A stretch of 64,000 nucleotides of DNA from Atrichornis clamosus (lineage: Eukaryota > Chordata > Aves > Passeriformes > Menuridae): NCBI GenBank assembly GCA_013400975.1, contig WBMZ01012204.1, positions 124,001-188,000 on the forward strand. Direction: 5' to 3'. Each line of letters begins with the position of its first letter. Positions within the stretch are counted from its first letter, which is position 1. The notes beneath the pieces are model-generated. The model had not been told where the DNA came from, ran no database searches, and saw nothing but the letters and a program-made list of their open reading frames with translations. The translations under genes and the position numbers were made by a program. Positions 39,591 through 50,200 of the stretch are shown one piece after another.

Positions 39591-40500
39591 AAAGGGAATA
39601 ATGGCACTAAATTATCTAAATCCAATCTACAAACACAAGACTTAAACCTAAAAGGCTCAGCAGTTATATGATAAAGACTACCCTCCTGTGTTATGTTAGC
39701 ATGATTAGCCAACACAAATACATAAGGATGAGTGGTACATACAATTACCTCTTCAAAAGGTTAAATTAACCATAGTCTGATTATCTCCAACATGTAGAGC
39801 ATACAACATATTTCCAAAAACAGGTAACACTATTCTCCAAATATTTTTATATATTCGTTATTGATCATATTGAATTAAAGGACCACCATCATGTCAAACA
39901 ATGCTGTTATTCCCCTTTGTAAAGGGAGCAATTGTATCCTTTGTTATTTTGCCTCTAAATGTGCCATGTGGACTCCAATCAACAACTTCCAGAAACTGCA
40001 AATCCTGTCGTTGAGGTCTTTGACCTCTATAAAAGGTCCACTCAAGCTGCCATTGAGTAATTGTAGTTAAATGACAACAACGAGGATATGGAGGTGGCAC
40101 ATTATCAGCAGATAGATTCAATGATGAAAGGATGGCAGGTAAGGTAATCAAGGTCAAATTATTCTTAAGGCATCTGTTTTGTTGGACTTGAACACTAACT
40201 AAGTGAAATTGGTGAGAAAAATTTACACAAGACAAAGGTTGATAAGCAGTAACGTTTCAGGACAAACATAATGGCAGTAAATCAGAATAAAATGACTGAT
40301 TGGTAACGAATTCATCTTGAATCACTTGTTCCTCCACAGGAATCCACACCCATCCTAGCCTTTCTGTCCTGTTATTGCTAACTGGGATGTCAGCACCTCC
40401 CCATGTTAGGGGTTTAAACAACGGAGGATCCATAATATGGGCTCAATAAACTGTTCCTTCAGTCAGAAATGCTAAAAAAAGCAACCAAACCAAAATAATG
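39591..40500 (-). pseudogene. env: Endogenous retrovirus env, surface subunit (broken)
   Basis: Env opens in a frame overlapping the end of integrase, with a hydrophobic leader IIILVWLLFLAFLTEG. The following frame includes DPPLFKPLTWGG and RLGWVWIPVEEQ, then several NxT/S glycosylation motifs. It is interrupted by TGA at 40443-40445, TGA at 40257-40259, TGA at 39894-39896 and TAA at 39858-39860, and by a frameshift before the transmembrane part. The overlap with pol and the position before a transmembrane subunit make the assignment secure although surface subunits diverge fast. I could not locate the protease cleavage site between the subunits. Confidence 0.8.
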
Positions 40501-40506
40501 ATGCCT

Positions 40507-41304
40507 TCATGCCTTTACTCCTAAAGCGGGTTTGATGTTCTTCACAGGCAACCAGTAAGGCCCTGTGGATAGAGAAACACAGCCATAACCACGCCCCCAT
40601 GTTAACAAAGACACTGGGCCTAGCCATTGTCCACTCTGCAAACCTTTATAGTAGACAGGTGGTTGAGAGTCCAATAAAGTATTGTGGGAAAACCTTCTTT
40701 CACTTGTTGTTTTGTTATCAAATCGGGAAATATTCAAAAAGTTTAAAACAAATGTTGCTTTGTCCAATTGCTCCTGAGACGTTATACCCAGGAGATTCTC
40801 CCTTCTCTGTTTAAAAAGCAAATTCTTTAAAAGAGCACGTGTGCATTCCACAACAGCGTGGCCCGTCGCAGAATGAGGTATGCCTGTTAAGTGAGGTATA
40901 CCCCAAGAGTGAAAAAAGGTTTTTATCGATTGTGAGATATATGCAGGGCCATTATCAGTTTTTACCACCTTAGATATTCCTAAGGTAGCAATGGCTCTCA
41001 ACATACGCTTAATGACGTCTCTTGCCTTTTCCCCTTCATGAGCGGAGGCAACAAAAAATTTGGAATAAGTGTCAACTGACACACGCACCTGTTTTAAGGT
41101 GTCAAAAGACGAAATGCGTGTAACATCCATCTGTCCAACCTCATTGACACCTAATCGTCTCGGATTTGTACCCACTGTAGTAGGCAAAGGTGTCAAGTGT
41201 GCACAATCAGGGCAAGAATGAATGATTTGTCTAGCTTGAGAAAAAGTGAGATTAAATTGTTTACTTAAAGCCTTTGCATTCTGATGATAAAACTCCTGTG
41301 ACAA
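40507..41304 (-). pseudogene. pol: Endogenous retrovirus integrase, largely open frame
   Basis: An uninterrupted frame of 265 codons covers nearly all of a retroviral integrase. Counting from 41304, the N-terminal zinc-binding part has His7, Cys31 and Cys34; the partner His expected four residues before His7 is Gln, so one zinc ligand seems lost. The catalytic core has Asp60 (VGQMDVT), Asp117 (KTDNGPAY) and Glu153 with exactly 35 residues between the last two, the D,D-35-E pattern. The C-terminal part keeps GPVSLLTWGRGYG and the WLPVKNIKP motif. There is no independent start codon; the protein was once released from a Gag-Pro-Pol precursor, and the deletion and frameshifts upstream mean it can no longer be made that way. 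Confidence 0.93.
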
Positions 41305-41392
41305 TTTCGCCTGTGTGATTTAATTTGGAACTGTTGTTATCATCGTCAAGNTTTCGCCTGTGTAATTTGGAACTGTTGTTATCATCGTCAAG
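41305..41392. repeat. Direct duplication flanking an undetermined base
   Basis: The segment TTTCGCCTGTGT...CATCGTCAAG occurs at 41305-41350 and again at 41352-41392, separated by a single N at 41351. The copies differ mainly by a 5-base insertion in the first. Two near-identical ends around one N is the usual mark of overlapping contigs joined without merging, though a true tandem duplication is possible. Confidence 0.85.
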
Positions 41393-41566
41393 GTATGTGC
41401 AACTGCATTACCCTCCACAAGGGGTCCAGGCAAGGATGAGTGAGACCTAAGATGCATAACATAAAAACAATGGGATTGGCATTGAACATAATCATACAAA
41501 GCAGATAATAACAGAAACAGACTTTTGTTGTGAACCTCCTTTAAGAAGGAGCATTCAACATGGTTT
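41380..41566 (-). pseudogene. pol: Endogenous retrovirus RNase H, C-terminal end
   Basis: The minus-strand frame reads FLKEVHNKSLFLLLSALYD and then FYVMHLRSHSSLPGPLVEGN, the conserved end of a class II retroviral RNase H before integrase. The beginning of RNase H and the whole RT palm and connection are missing: the upstream neighbour is already the RT start. The last conserved Asp, expected after GNAVA, is His. A frameshift separates it from integrase within the duplicated segment around the N. Confidence 0.85.
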
Positions 41567-41811
41567 AAAATGCATTAATGGCTCTTAAATCTTGTAAGAG
41601 CCTCCATTTGCCAGACTTTTTTGGGATCACAAATATTGGGGTGTTCCATGGGCTAGTAGAAGGGACTATATTTCCCAAATCCAGTTGTTCTTTAACCAGT
41701 TTTTTTTCTTGTTGCAGCCTTGGAGCGGCCACTGATGTATCCACACAGGATTATTTGTGTGATCTTAACTCTGTGTGAGTTTAAGTCTCGGCTGCACATC
41801 AGTGACCCCTC
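41567..41811 (-). pseudogene. pol: Endogenous retrovirus RT, N-terminal fragment
   Basis: The minus strand gives [10 protein letters not shown], then after a frameshift near 41720 [20 protein letters not shown] and [20 protein letters not shown], the fingers region of a retroviral RT. It ends in a stop near 41568. None of the palm, including the polymerase active-site aspartates, is present. An in-frame TAA also occurs at 41765-41767. The fragment follows directly after the pro frameshift site. Confidence 0.9.
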
Positions 41812-42498
41812 TCAAAAATTTGTTGTCAGAACCAGTCCCCACTGTGATAACAGATCTCTTCCCCACAGTGTACCTGGGGTAGGAAGTACATACAGTTTAA
41901 GATGTGCTTGTTTTCCTTCTGGCCCATACACCATGAGATCTTTAGGTGACTGCTGTGGTATTTGCTGGCCGCCTGTACCTGTGACGATTGCTGCTGGAGT
42001 TGTTAAAGGCCACGTAGGTGGCCATTCACGCTTATTGACGATGGTGATGTCTGCTCCAGTGTTGACAAATCCTGTAAAAGACTTGCCATCTATAACACAG
42101 GTTAGAAAGGGTTGTTGTAGCAAAGTAAGTTTAGACCAATTGATATTAGGAGCGCCTGTACTTCCAAAACCTCCAGCGGGCCTGTCAGCATTGATGGCTG
42201 GTATTGATTGCATGTCCAGCAGTATAGGGAGCAGTATCAGCTGAGCAGTGTGTGATCCCACTGGAACTGTACATGGTGGGCTAGGAGTCCAGGCCGTGAT
42301 CTTTATTTCCCCCCTATGATCAGAGTCAATAATTCCTGGTAAGATAAAAAGTCCACTTTTAGATGATGATGACCTCCCAAGCAGAAGTGCATGGCTTTTG
42401 AAAGGAAGGGGTCCATTCAAGCCAGAGGGTATAAGGTGAACTGATGTATCATTTATTGAGGTTGTACCAAGTAGATAAAGTCCAGATATATCTTTGAG
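41812..42498 (-). pseudogene. pro: Endogenous retrovirus dUTPase-protease (pro), 5'-truncated
   Basis: The frame is open from about 42498 to a TGA at 41812-41814. Its first part is a dUTPase: ISGLYLLGTTS near the start, then LLLGRSSSSKSGL and PGIIDSDHRGEI, matching dUTPase motifs 1 to 3 with substitutions. The second part is an aspartic protease with GFVNTGADITIV and, near the end, WGRDLLSQWG. The catalytic Asp of the usual DTG triad is Asn here (codon AAC, minus strand of 42061-42063), so the protease is predicted inactive. The fused dUTPase-protease arrangement is typical of betaretrovirus-like elements. Upstream sequence including gag is missing. Confidence 0.92.
41815..41821 (-). promoter_or_regulatory. 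Pro-pol -1 ribosomal frameshift heptamer
   Basis: In the pro frame the sequence reads ACA AAT TTT TGA, giving the slippery heptamer A AAT TTT immediately before the pro stop. A -1 slip continues as TTT TTG AGA GGG, the frame that leads into the RT start [10 protein letters not shown]. The heptamer fits X XXY YYZ and its place at the pro stop is as known for class II retroviruses. A downstream RNA structure was not tested. Confidence 0.75.
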
Positions 42499-42533
42499 GA
42501 ATATGAATGGAAAGAATAAGCAAAAAAAAAAAA

Positions 42534-45500
42534 GAAATATTGCTAGATTTCAGGTGTCTAGGTCATGCTTTGCTTCAGCTGGGCAGGAATAGCAGCACAA
42601 GGAGCGGTGGCATCAGAGGGATTGTTCTCCTCAGGCCTGCCCTGAATCACACTCCTGCCTTCATCACTGAGATTCCCAAAAGCCTCCACTCACAAACAGA
42701 GCCTAAGCAGAACAATTACAGCCCTGAGTACTTTGCAGTTCAATCCATTTGCCTCTGCAAATAAGGGTATGCACAGCTTCCTCCCCACCTCACATAGCAC
42801 CAACCTTTTGTGGTGTCATGCTGGGGCACAGGCCTTTTTCTGAGTGCCTGGTCCATCTTCCAGAAAGGGCACTTTCAAAACTAGCAGAGCACTTTCAAAT
42901 TGCCTTTGTATAACACTATTGGTCTAGACTCTTATCTGGGCAATTTAGCATCAAAATGTCACTGCCTGATCTATGCGCTGGAATTCACACAATTTTTCTT
43001 TGCTTGAAGGAGCAAAATTATTAACTAGGTTATTAGAATAAAAACTTAACACTGTATGTAATCATAACATTTTGCTCCTACTAATTAATTTCTGATCGAA
43101 TACCCTGCCAGAGGATCGGCTTACTACTGAGATAGAGATCACAGCACACAGAAGCTTAATTGGATGGGAAGAAGTCCCAGAAGCACACAGCTCTGCTGCA
43201 TTTTGATGCTGTGCTGGATCAAAGGTTGCCACGGGCTGGGCAGAACTGGAACGCCATAAACATGTCTCCTAATGCAGTTGCAAGGCTTTGCTGGCAGCAG
43301 GGCCCTCATTGCAAACTTCAGAGCAGCAGAGCACAGGAGAGTCTGTCCTTCATAATGAAGAGGGCCTTTAGTCAGGTTTGCATCCCTGAAGGAGGCAGGG
43401 CTACGTCTCAGCAATAGGATGCTCAGGTATTCAACAACACTGTGTCTGAGCTGGGATGTCAGCACACCTCAGGGGTGCAGGGCACATCCCCGAGGCTGGC
43501 TGCCAGAGCTCTTGCTTGAGTGACTCAGGATTGCCCCATCACACCTCGGTGTCCTTGCAAATAACACTTGCCCGTGCAGCCTTCAGCAGCAGAGGGGGAA
43601 GGCAGTGAGACCTGGGTGGGCACCATGCCCACAACTGCCCCTCCAGGGCCCACAGGGCCATTCAGCACCTCATCCCACCTGCCAGACCATGCTGCCAGCA
43701 GCCACTGCTAGGGACATGCCCATCAGGGGGCAAGACTAACCTTGCTGTGGCTGATTGCAGAAAGGGAAGGACAATGCATCCCAAGTTCATTTTAGTCAGC
43801 TTTAGTCAATTAAACCAGGAATGTGATCAAAACTCACCCAACAAAAGCATCCACAGGACAATTCCTTACTGCGAGAAGTTACATTGTCAGCTCTCATCTG
43901 CTCTCTCCTCCCTGTTTTAAGGGAAGAGTGTGAAGGATATGGTCACCTGTCCTGCACTGGCTTTAAGGCCTGTCTTGTTTTCAATACATGGTCAGTATCT
44001 CATGGAGACGAACCTGTCAGCACTGTCTGGAGGATGTGGGGCACAATCCTCGGAAGAGTTCTTTCATGAGGTTAAAGGTTGATCCAGTAATGAGTAACTC
44101 AACATGCAACATCTCCAAATTATCATCAAAATTGAATATTGGATCATTTTAATGAAATTAATCCATTACTTCTGCTAACTGAATTGTGCTTAAATGACCT
44201 GAAGCAAATTGAGGCAGTCCCTGTGGAAAACTTCTTAACACTACAAGCAAATTAAAAAGAAAAATGCAGATAGACTTTAAACCAGTCTTAATTCAGTTTG
44301 ATACAAACCTAACTCCAAGATCTGCCAGCAGTCTGATAATGCTGTTGTACTCTACTGCAGAAATAAAGGGGAACAGTTCTTCAGTTCCCCTCATTCACTA
44401 CTGAGATGAAAGGTTCTTTTCTTTACAAAAAAAGTTACTAGTTCTCAGTACACCATAATCCTCATGTTGGAGTCTTAAGGTTAACAGCCCGGGTTGGGAC
44501 ATTTGTCTTTTGAAATGTCTTTCATGCTTGGATAAATCTTTCCCTTCCGTCGATGTAGTACCTTTTTTCCCAGCAGCCATTCAAAAATGAATGAAAAATC
44601 TGTGAAGGAATTGTAGACAAAAGACAGCAGACACCTCGAACTTACAAGTTTTTTGAAAAGACCTACAGAAAACCCAGATGCCTGTGTGATACAGCATTAC
44701 ATGTTTTATTAGCAGCAGTCATAGTAACTCACGGGAGCCTCTGGAGCATCTCACTCACTCCTCTGGGTGACTCATTTCTCCCTCATCCCAAACACTGCAG
44801 CCCATTGCAGTGGAAAATACTGACTTTGCAGAGCAGCATTAAGGGATGAAGAGCATGCACTCTGAAAATTCCCGTGCTGCCCTTTAGCAAAAATAGACCT
44901 TGTTGAAAGAAAGCAGGGCCCAGATGTGTGCACAGACTTGACATTTGAGAGATTGTCATCACAGCAGCATTAATGAAGTCTGCACTAACACTCATCACTG
45001 CTTGTTCCTGGGTGAAAGACGTGCAGATTCCTGACACCCAAACGATTTGGTGCAGAAATCACAGAGTAGAGGGTAGCAAAGGACATCATAAAAGGAACTT
45101 GGAGTATGAGTGAGGTGGGCCTGGTACATTTAACCCTGCTCAATCTCCTGAAACGGTATCATAACAGGATCATGGTGCACATCCAGACATGAGGGCATGC
45201 AGGAATTACTGGGTCCTCCCCTACTGAGCCTGAGCTAATCAAAGGTGCAGCTAACTTCTGCCACAGTCCTCACTGGGTGAAATTTGAAAAATAAAGTAAA
45301 AGCTGGAAAACTGTGGCCTCCGCTGGCTGGACTTCCCCAGGCAAAGTTGGGGAAGACAAGCACAGACCAGCACAGACCAGCAGCTCGTCCTGGAAGGCAG
45401 ACCCATGAGGCCCCAGCCTTAAGGAAGGAAGTGCAAGTGTAGGGCAGAAGCTGTGTCACACCACTCACATGCTGGGCCAGTCAATGGGTCTTGAATATCT

Positions 45501-46300
45501 TAGCTTCCTTGCTGACTCCTGGATCTTGCTGTCCTGATCATCCATGTCACATCCAAGTCAGCATCCTCCGAGAGCAAACCCAGCCCGTGGCTCCTGCCAA
45601 GGGCTGCTCCATAAGGGCAGCATCAATAAGGCTGCACTGGTCCGGACTCCCGCTGCCCTCTGCAGCCCCCAACACTCTCCTGGGGGACTCAGACAGAACT
45701 TCGCGCTGCCTGCCAGGGCCTGTGAGATGCATCCTCCGTTCTGTGAGAGAAAACCATTCTGCTGGTTGACTGTGACTCACCCTTCATGCCTTTTCAGACT
45801 CTGCAACTAAAGAACCCCCTAAATGATAACCAACATTTCAGATATTTTCACTGAGCCCAAGGAGAACGAGGGCTGAGTACCACGCCAGGGAAGGTGCTCC
45901 ACACCACTCCAGGAGACCAGAGCCTGAGCACCAGGCAAGGTCCATGATGTTCCACAGTCTCTCAGAAAAACTTGCTGTTCCTGCAAGTGTTCTGTGTGTG
46001 AGGCAGTGCGCCTTGACGGAGGGTTTCTTTTGTTCCCACTGCATTTTCCTTTCTGCTAGACCTGCCTGCCAGAGAAGCTGATTGTTGCATTATTTGAGTA
46101 GACAAAAGCAGATAAATGTTTTCATGGCAAGAAAAACAAAGAAATATATTAATATAAAGGAAAACAGGAAGGGGAAAAAACAAATACAATCAAAAAGTTA
46201 AACCTGATGTTTTCCTGGTATTTCTGACCCTTCTATATATTAACTGCCATGAAACTGGGGATGCCATCCTGTTTGCAGAAGCAAGACCTTGGCAGTGATT
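42534..46300. other. Gene-free spacer
   Basis: Searched for the missing gag and 5' LTR on the minus strand and found nothing similar. No host exon was recognised. A 60-codon minus-strand ORF at 44398-44580 has no motif I know. Confidence 0.4.
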
Positions 46301-46337
46301 GAACCTGCAGTCTTGGCTTAATTGGCCATAAAAGAGC

Positions 46338-47205
46338 TTCTTTTATTTATTGATACAAATACAGCCATAAGGTTGTGCCAGTGACCTGGCTCTGCAGGAG
46401 CGTGTCTCATACAGTGTTTTGCATCCAGAGTTGATGCTTCCCAGATTTATGTGGCAATCCTGCACTTTGTGTTTGGTTAAGGTCCTCACCAGGATGGAGA
46501 GCTGAGGTAACTCCTGCCATGTGTTGCACACACCCTGCTGCAAATCCCTTCCAGGAGAAATCATCCGTGTATCCCAAAGAGGGCTCCAGAAAGTGAGGCT
46601 GGACCCAGTTTTCACTGCAGTTAAGATGATTTTGGGCCCCACAGCCTCCCTCTGTCCTTGTGAGCACAGACTGATGCTGCTGGAGGCCCACGGCAGCTCC
46701 ACTGCTGCAGTAAATGCTCTTTGCAGAGGCCAAGGGACACTCACCTTTGACAATGACGCTCCACTGGAAACTGAGATCCTGAGAAAGCTACTGCAGCTGC
46801 AGTGCATCCCCGCCAAGGGCTGCACTCCTGCAGGTCCTTTCTGCTGCCCCAGGGAAAGCCCCACAGCGACTCCTCCACGAGTCGGGGTGGTCGAGCGGTG
46901 CCCAGCACTCTGCCCGGCCGCCCGGTGCTCCGGTGCAAACAGAGCAACCACGCGCTGCCTGCCAACAGCCTCCCCCAGACTAAGGAAGACCATCGGGATA
47001 AGAGCAAACCCTCCGTGACCGGGCACAGCGAGTGTCGCTGCCCGTGAGCTGGAGCAGCGCAGAGCTAAGCTGGCAGCTCCCGTCTGCGTGCACGAAACCC
47101 GCAGGTACTCCTCAGGTTCTGTTCTGATAATGCAGGCGTTTCTCAGGTCAGCACGACCAAACACCGTAGCAAGGAAAGAAGGAAGCGTATCTCTGTGCAC
47201 ACTGG
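46338..47205 (-). other. CpG-rich block with 285-codon ORF, donor and poly(A) signal
   Basis: The minus strand is open for 285 codons (46343-47200). The upper part, about 46860-47110, is dense in CpG, unlike the surrounding AT-rich DNA. The ORF ends directly in AATAAATAAA (near 46338-46348), a tandem poly(A) signal. Inside it is a consensus splice donor, AAAG|GTGAGT, with the last exon base at 46745. The translation has no recognisable domain, is rich in Ser, Gly, Arg and Cys, and an overlapping plus-strand frame of 165 codons is also open, so coding is doubtful. It could be a promoter and first exon of a long non-coding RNA, or an old repeat I do not recognise. It lies about 5.6 kb downstream of the SLC35F2 stop on the same strand. 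Confidence 0.35.
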
Positions 47206-50200
47206 TTCCCGTTTCACTAAATTCATAGCCTCAACATCATATTAACACAGCAAGTGCATTTATGCTGTAATTGTGTTCCAGATGCCCAAATGCTCCTCTT
47301 AATTTAGTCATGCTACTTTAGCTTTGTTGTGAGTTACAAATCATTCTTGCTCTCAAGTAGCAAATTAATTTACAGATGTTGCAAGAGATAGGATTACCCA
47401 GCAGGTATTGTTTTTTTAACACATGCAATGTATAAACTTGATTACATGAAAGCAATTTCTTCAGGGAAGTCCAACAGGCGCTTACACTGATGGAAGAGGG
47501 AGACAAATTATAAAGGTTTTTGAGCTTCAGGGAGCATCACAGTCTCCTTGCAACTGATTTGAAGGAACTCTGCAGCAAACAATACCGCAAAGCAAGAAGA
47601 GTTGTATCCTGTACCTGTACAGGTTTTTAAATACTCCTTGATTTTTCAAGGGCACAGGTATTATGCATACACATATACTATCATCAGAACATGAAGCGTT
47701 GGCTTGTTTGACATTGGTGGCATCTTTTTTTACCCTGAGCAAGCTTTTTCAGTCAGTTTGAATTTTGTCATGGTTTTGGTCAAATTTTCAAGGAGAGGTT
47801 GTTTTATTGGCCCAATAGTTTGAGGCTAAAATCTAAAACACTCCCTATTTTGTTACAACAATCTGTGTATGCGTGGTTTATTAAATAATAATGAGTTCAA
47901 GAAAAGCAAATCTTTTCTGGACTACTGGCAAGCAGCCATACTCCTGTGAAGCCTTTTTCTGCCACGTTTACCCCATTTCCAACCAACCCCTTGGTCGTGC
48001 ATTTACTGAGTTACATGGCTGTATTGGGGAAGATGCACTTTTCCCTATATGAGTGCTGTTCCTAATTAAAGTAATTAGACACAGTGTCAACAGATGGTGC
48101 TAAAGAGCAGCAACATCACGGTGGACTGCTGTAATACCCAGAATATTCCTAAAGAACTGCAACTGCTGTCACAAGCTGCTGATTACATAAACTTCCAGTG
48201 ATCTGGGCTTCTGGAGATATTGCACTGTTTCCAGCCATCAGTACATAATAAACTTTGGTATTTCTATAAAAACATCTTAACATCTCAAATAAACATGAAA
48301 ATTTCATTTTATACAGTATTATGTCACTATCATTTTTAAAGCCATCTTCTTTAATGTCTTCTTAGGAAGTCATCTGTAATGTAGTTTCAGTATTTGTTGT
48401 CCGCTCTCTTGGAGTACTCTGGAGACTCTGATGCTATGATTTATAGAGATGAAACACACTTTTCACCTGTAGTCCCACTGATCTTTCTGCCTTGCTTTCA
48501 CAAGCTCTGCTCATGGTATTAACACAGGAGATGAGCTGGTAAAATAAAAATTTATTTTGAATAGGGTGATGTCATGGGCTTGAATTCAGTGATACTGACC
48601 TTAGGCCATACAATTAAGTTGGAAATATCACAACTGTTCTCAGCTGGTAGCTTAACAAAAATGCATCACTCTTGAAGGGCATGGAAACCTGCTTTTGGAG
48701 GCTGCTTACAGCTCTGAGAACTGTAACTTTCTTCACACTTTATATATTCAAGAGCCAGTTCATGAAAAAAAAATCAACCCTCCTACTTCCAGAAGAGATT
48801 AATTCAGTATTTCTTTGATAATTTAATGTCAAGACTTTAAAGAAATGCTGCAACATAACTAAAACCTATACTTTTTCCTGGTTTTGGCTTGAATAGAGTT
48901 TTAATTTTCTTCCTGGTAGCTGGTACAGTGCTGTGTTTTTTGCTTCAGAGCAATCAGGTGCAATGTGTTGACCCGTTTTCTACAAGAAATCAGATTTTTC
49001 CTTCTGGCTGTTCTCTGTAAAATCTATAACTTTCAGTCTTGAATGCTCGTATACAAGAGAAAAATTAAGTTGTATCAGGAGAAGAGTGAAGGATGCACAC
49101 TTTGGATACCACTGCAGACAAATCTTGCTGAACCAGCCATGGGCTTCCCACAGCTGCTAAGGAAATCTCTCCGTGCCTCTTTCATCTCTCACATAAATTG
49201 TAGACGTTTCAGTTTGTATAGCCCCTCACTACAGACACCAATAAGTAAGAATGGGACATTGCACTTGTTAGAGGTGTCTAGATTTGGCTTGGCTCCACCT
49301 AAAAGTAGACACCCAGACCAAGCAAACTCAAAAAATAAATATGGGCATCTCCAAGGGAGAGGTGAATTGCTCCCTCTAAGGACTGCAAAGAGAGAGCTCA
49401 AGAGGTTGAGGCTCCAATCCTTTGGATGCCGTTTGTCTGATGAATATGGGTTTAGGTGTAGCCACAAGTCGAACATTAAATGCTGTAACATCACTCCTCA
49501 GATTCTCATCAGTTGTAACACTGAAAATGCCAGTAGGCTGTATTTTGGTGAAAGACCAAATCAGTCATAGGATCCTTCACTTTCCATTTTTAGGAATCTC
49601 TGTCTGCTTGCTCACAATCATTTGTGATTGATCATGGAGTGTGTGCAGCTTCTATCTGTCAAACTTCCTAGATTGAAACACATATTTTCAAGACAGATAT
49701 ATATAATGCAATGAAATATCCCACAATACATAGTGTGAATGAATGGTGCTGACAAGAACTGATATGCTTGTTCCAGACATCACAGTGTATAGAACTGAGT
49801 ATGTGCGACTTAGGAAAGGTCAAAAACCTTAAAATAGCTGATGTCCACAAGCCCATCCTCTCCCTCAAACTCTAGAAATGTTACCACTCAATTACTGACA
49901 CACCAATTTCTTTTTTCCCAACACACCATGACATTTTGATGCCAGATAAATTTTGATGTTTTGTAACCAAACCTTGGAGGGAGGCTGGATGTCACACAGT
50001 TTTATTTGGATCCTTTAGTTTAATACAAGTGACAGATGGATTTTTTTTCTCCAGCTTATTCCAATATTCCAGAAAGATTTATGTTAAAGACTCATCCATG
50101 CACCTTGTCTCAGAGGTACCAGAGGATCTGGCATATGCGATTTGTTAAGAGCACATTTGTTTCCCCAAGAGCAATACATGTGTCACTCATGCTCTGAAGA

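Larger units (their letters stand above)
38494..42498 (-). mobile_element. Class II (betaretrovirus-like) endogenous retrovirus, 5'-truncated
   Basis: The order on the minus strand is dUTPase, protease, RT start, RNase H end, integrase, env surface part, env transmembrane part, purine tract. The dUTPase fused ahead of protease and the style of the transmembrane protein place it with betaretrovirus-like class II elements. Gag and the 5' LTR are absent: homology stops at about 42498, just at the start of dUTPase, next to a 12-base A run at 42522-42533. The centre of pol is deleted. Stops and frameshifts break pol and env. The 3' LTR is short or truncated and I could not define target-site duplications. 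The copy cannot produce virus. Confidence 0.92.

Noticed and set aside
38494..42498. Alpharetrovirus assignment of the provirus
   Set aside because: dUTPase fused to protease and the transmembrane type fit betaretrovirus-like class II elements better.
44398..44580. 60-codon minus-strand ORF beginning with Met and Lys-rich
   Set aside because: Has a plausible start but no known family, no splice signals I could tie to it, and short length; not enough to call a gene.
42534..46300. Possible gag of the provirus
   Set aside because: No capsid or zinc-knuckle (CCHC) pattern was seen on the minus strand.
49043..49570. 175-codon plus-strand ORF
   Set aside because: No domain seen and an opposite-strand frame is open over the same stretch.
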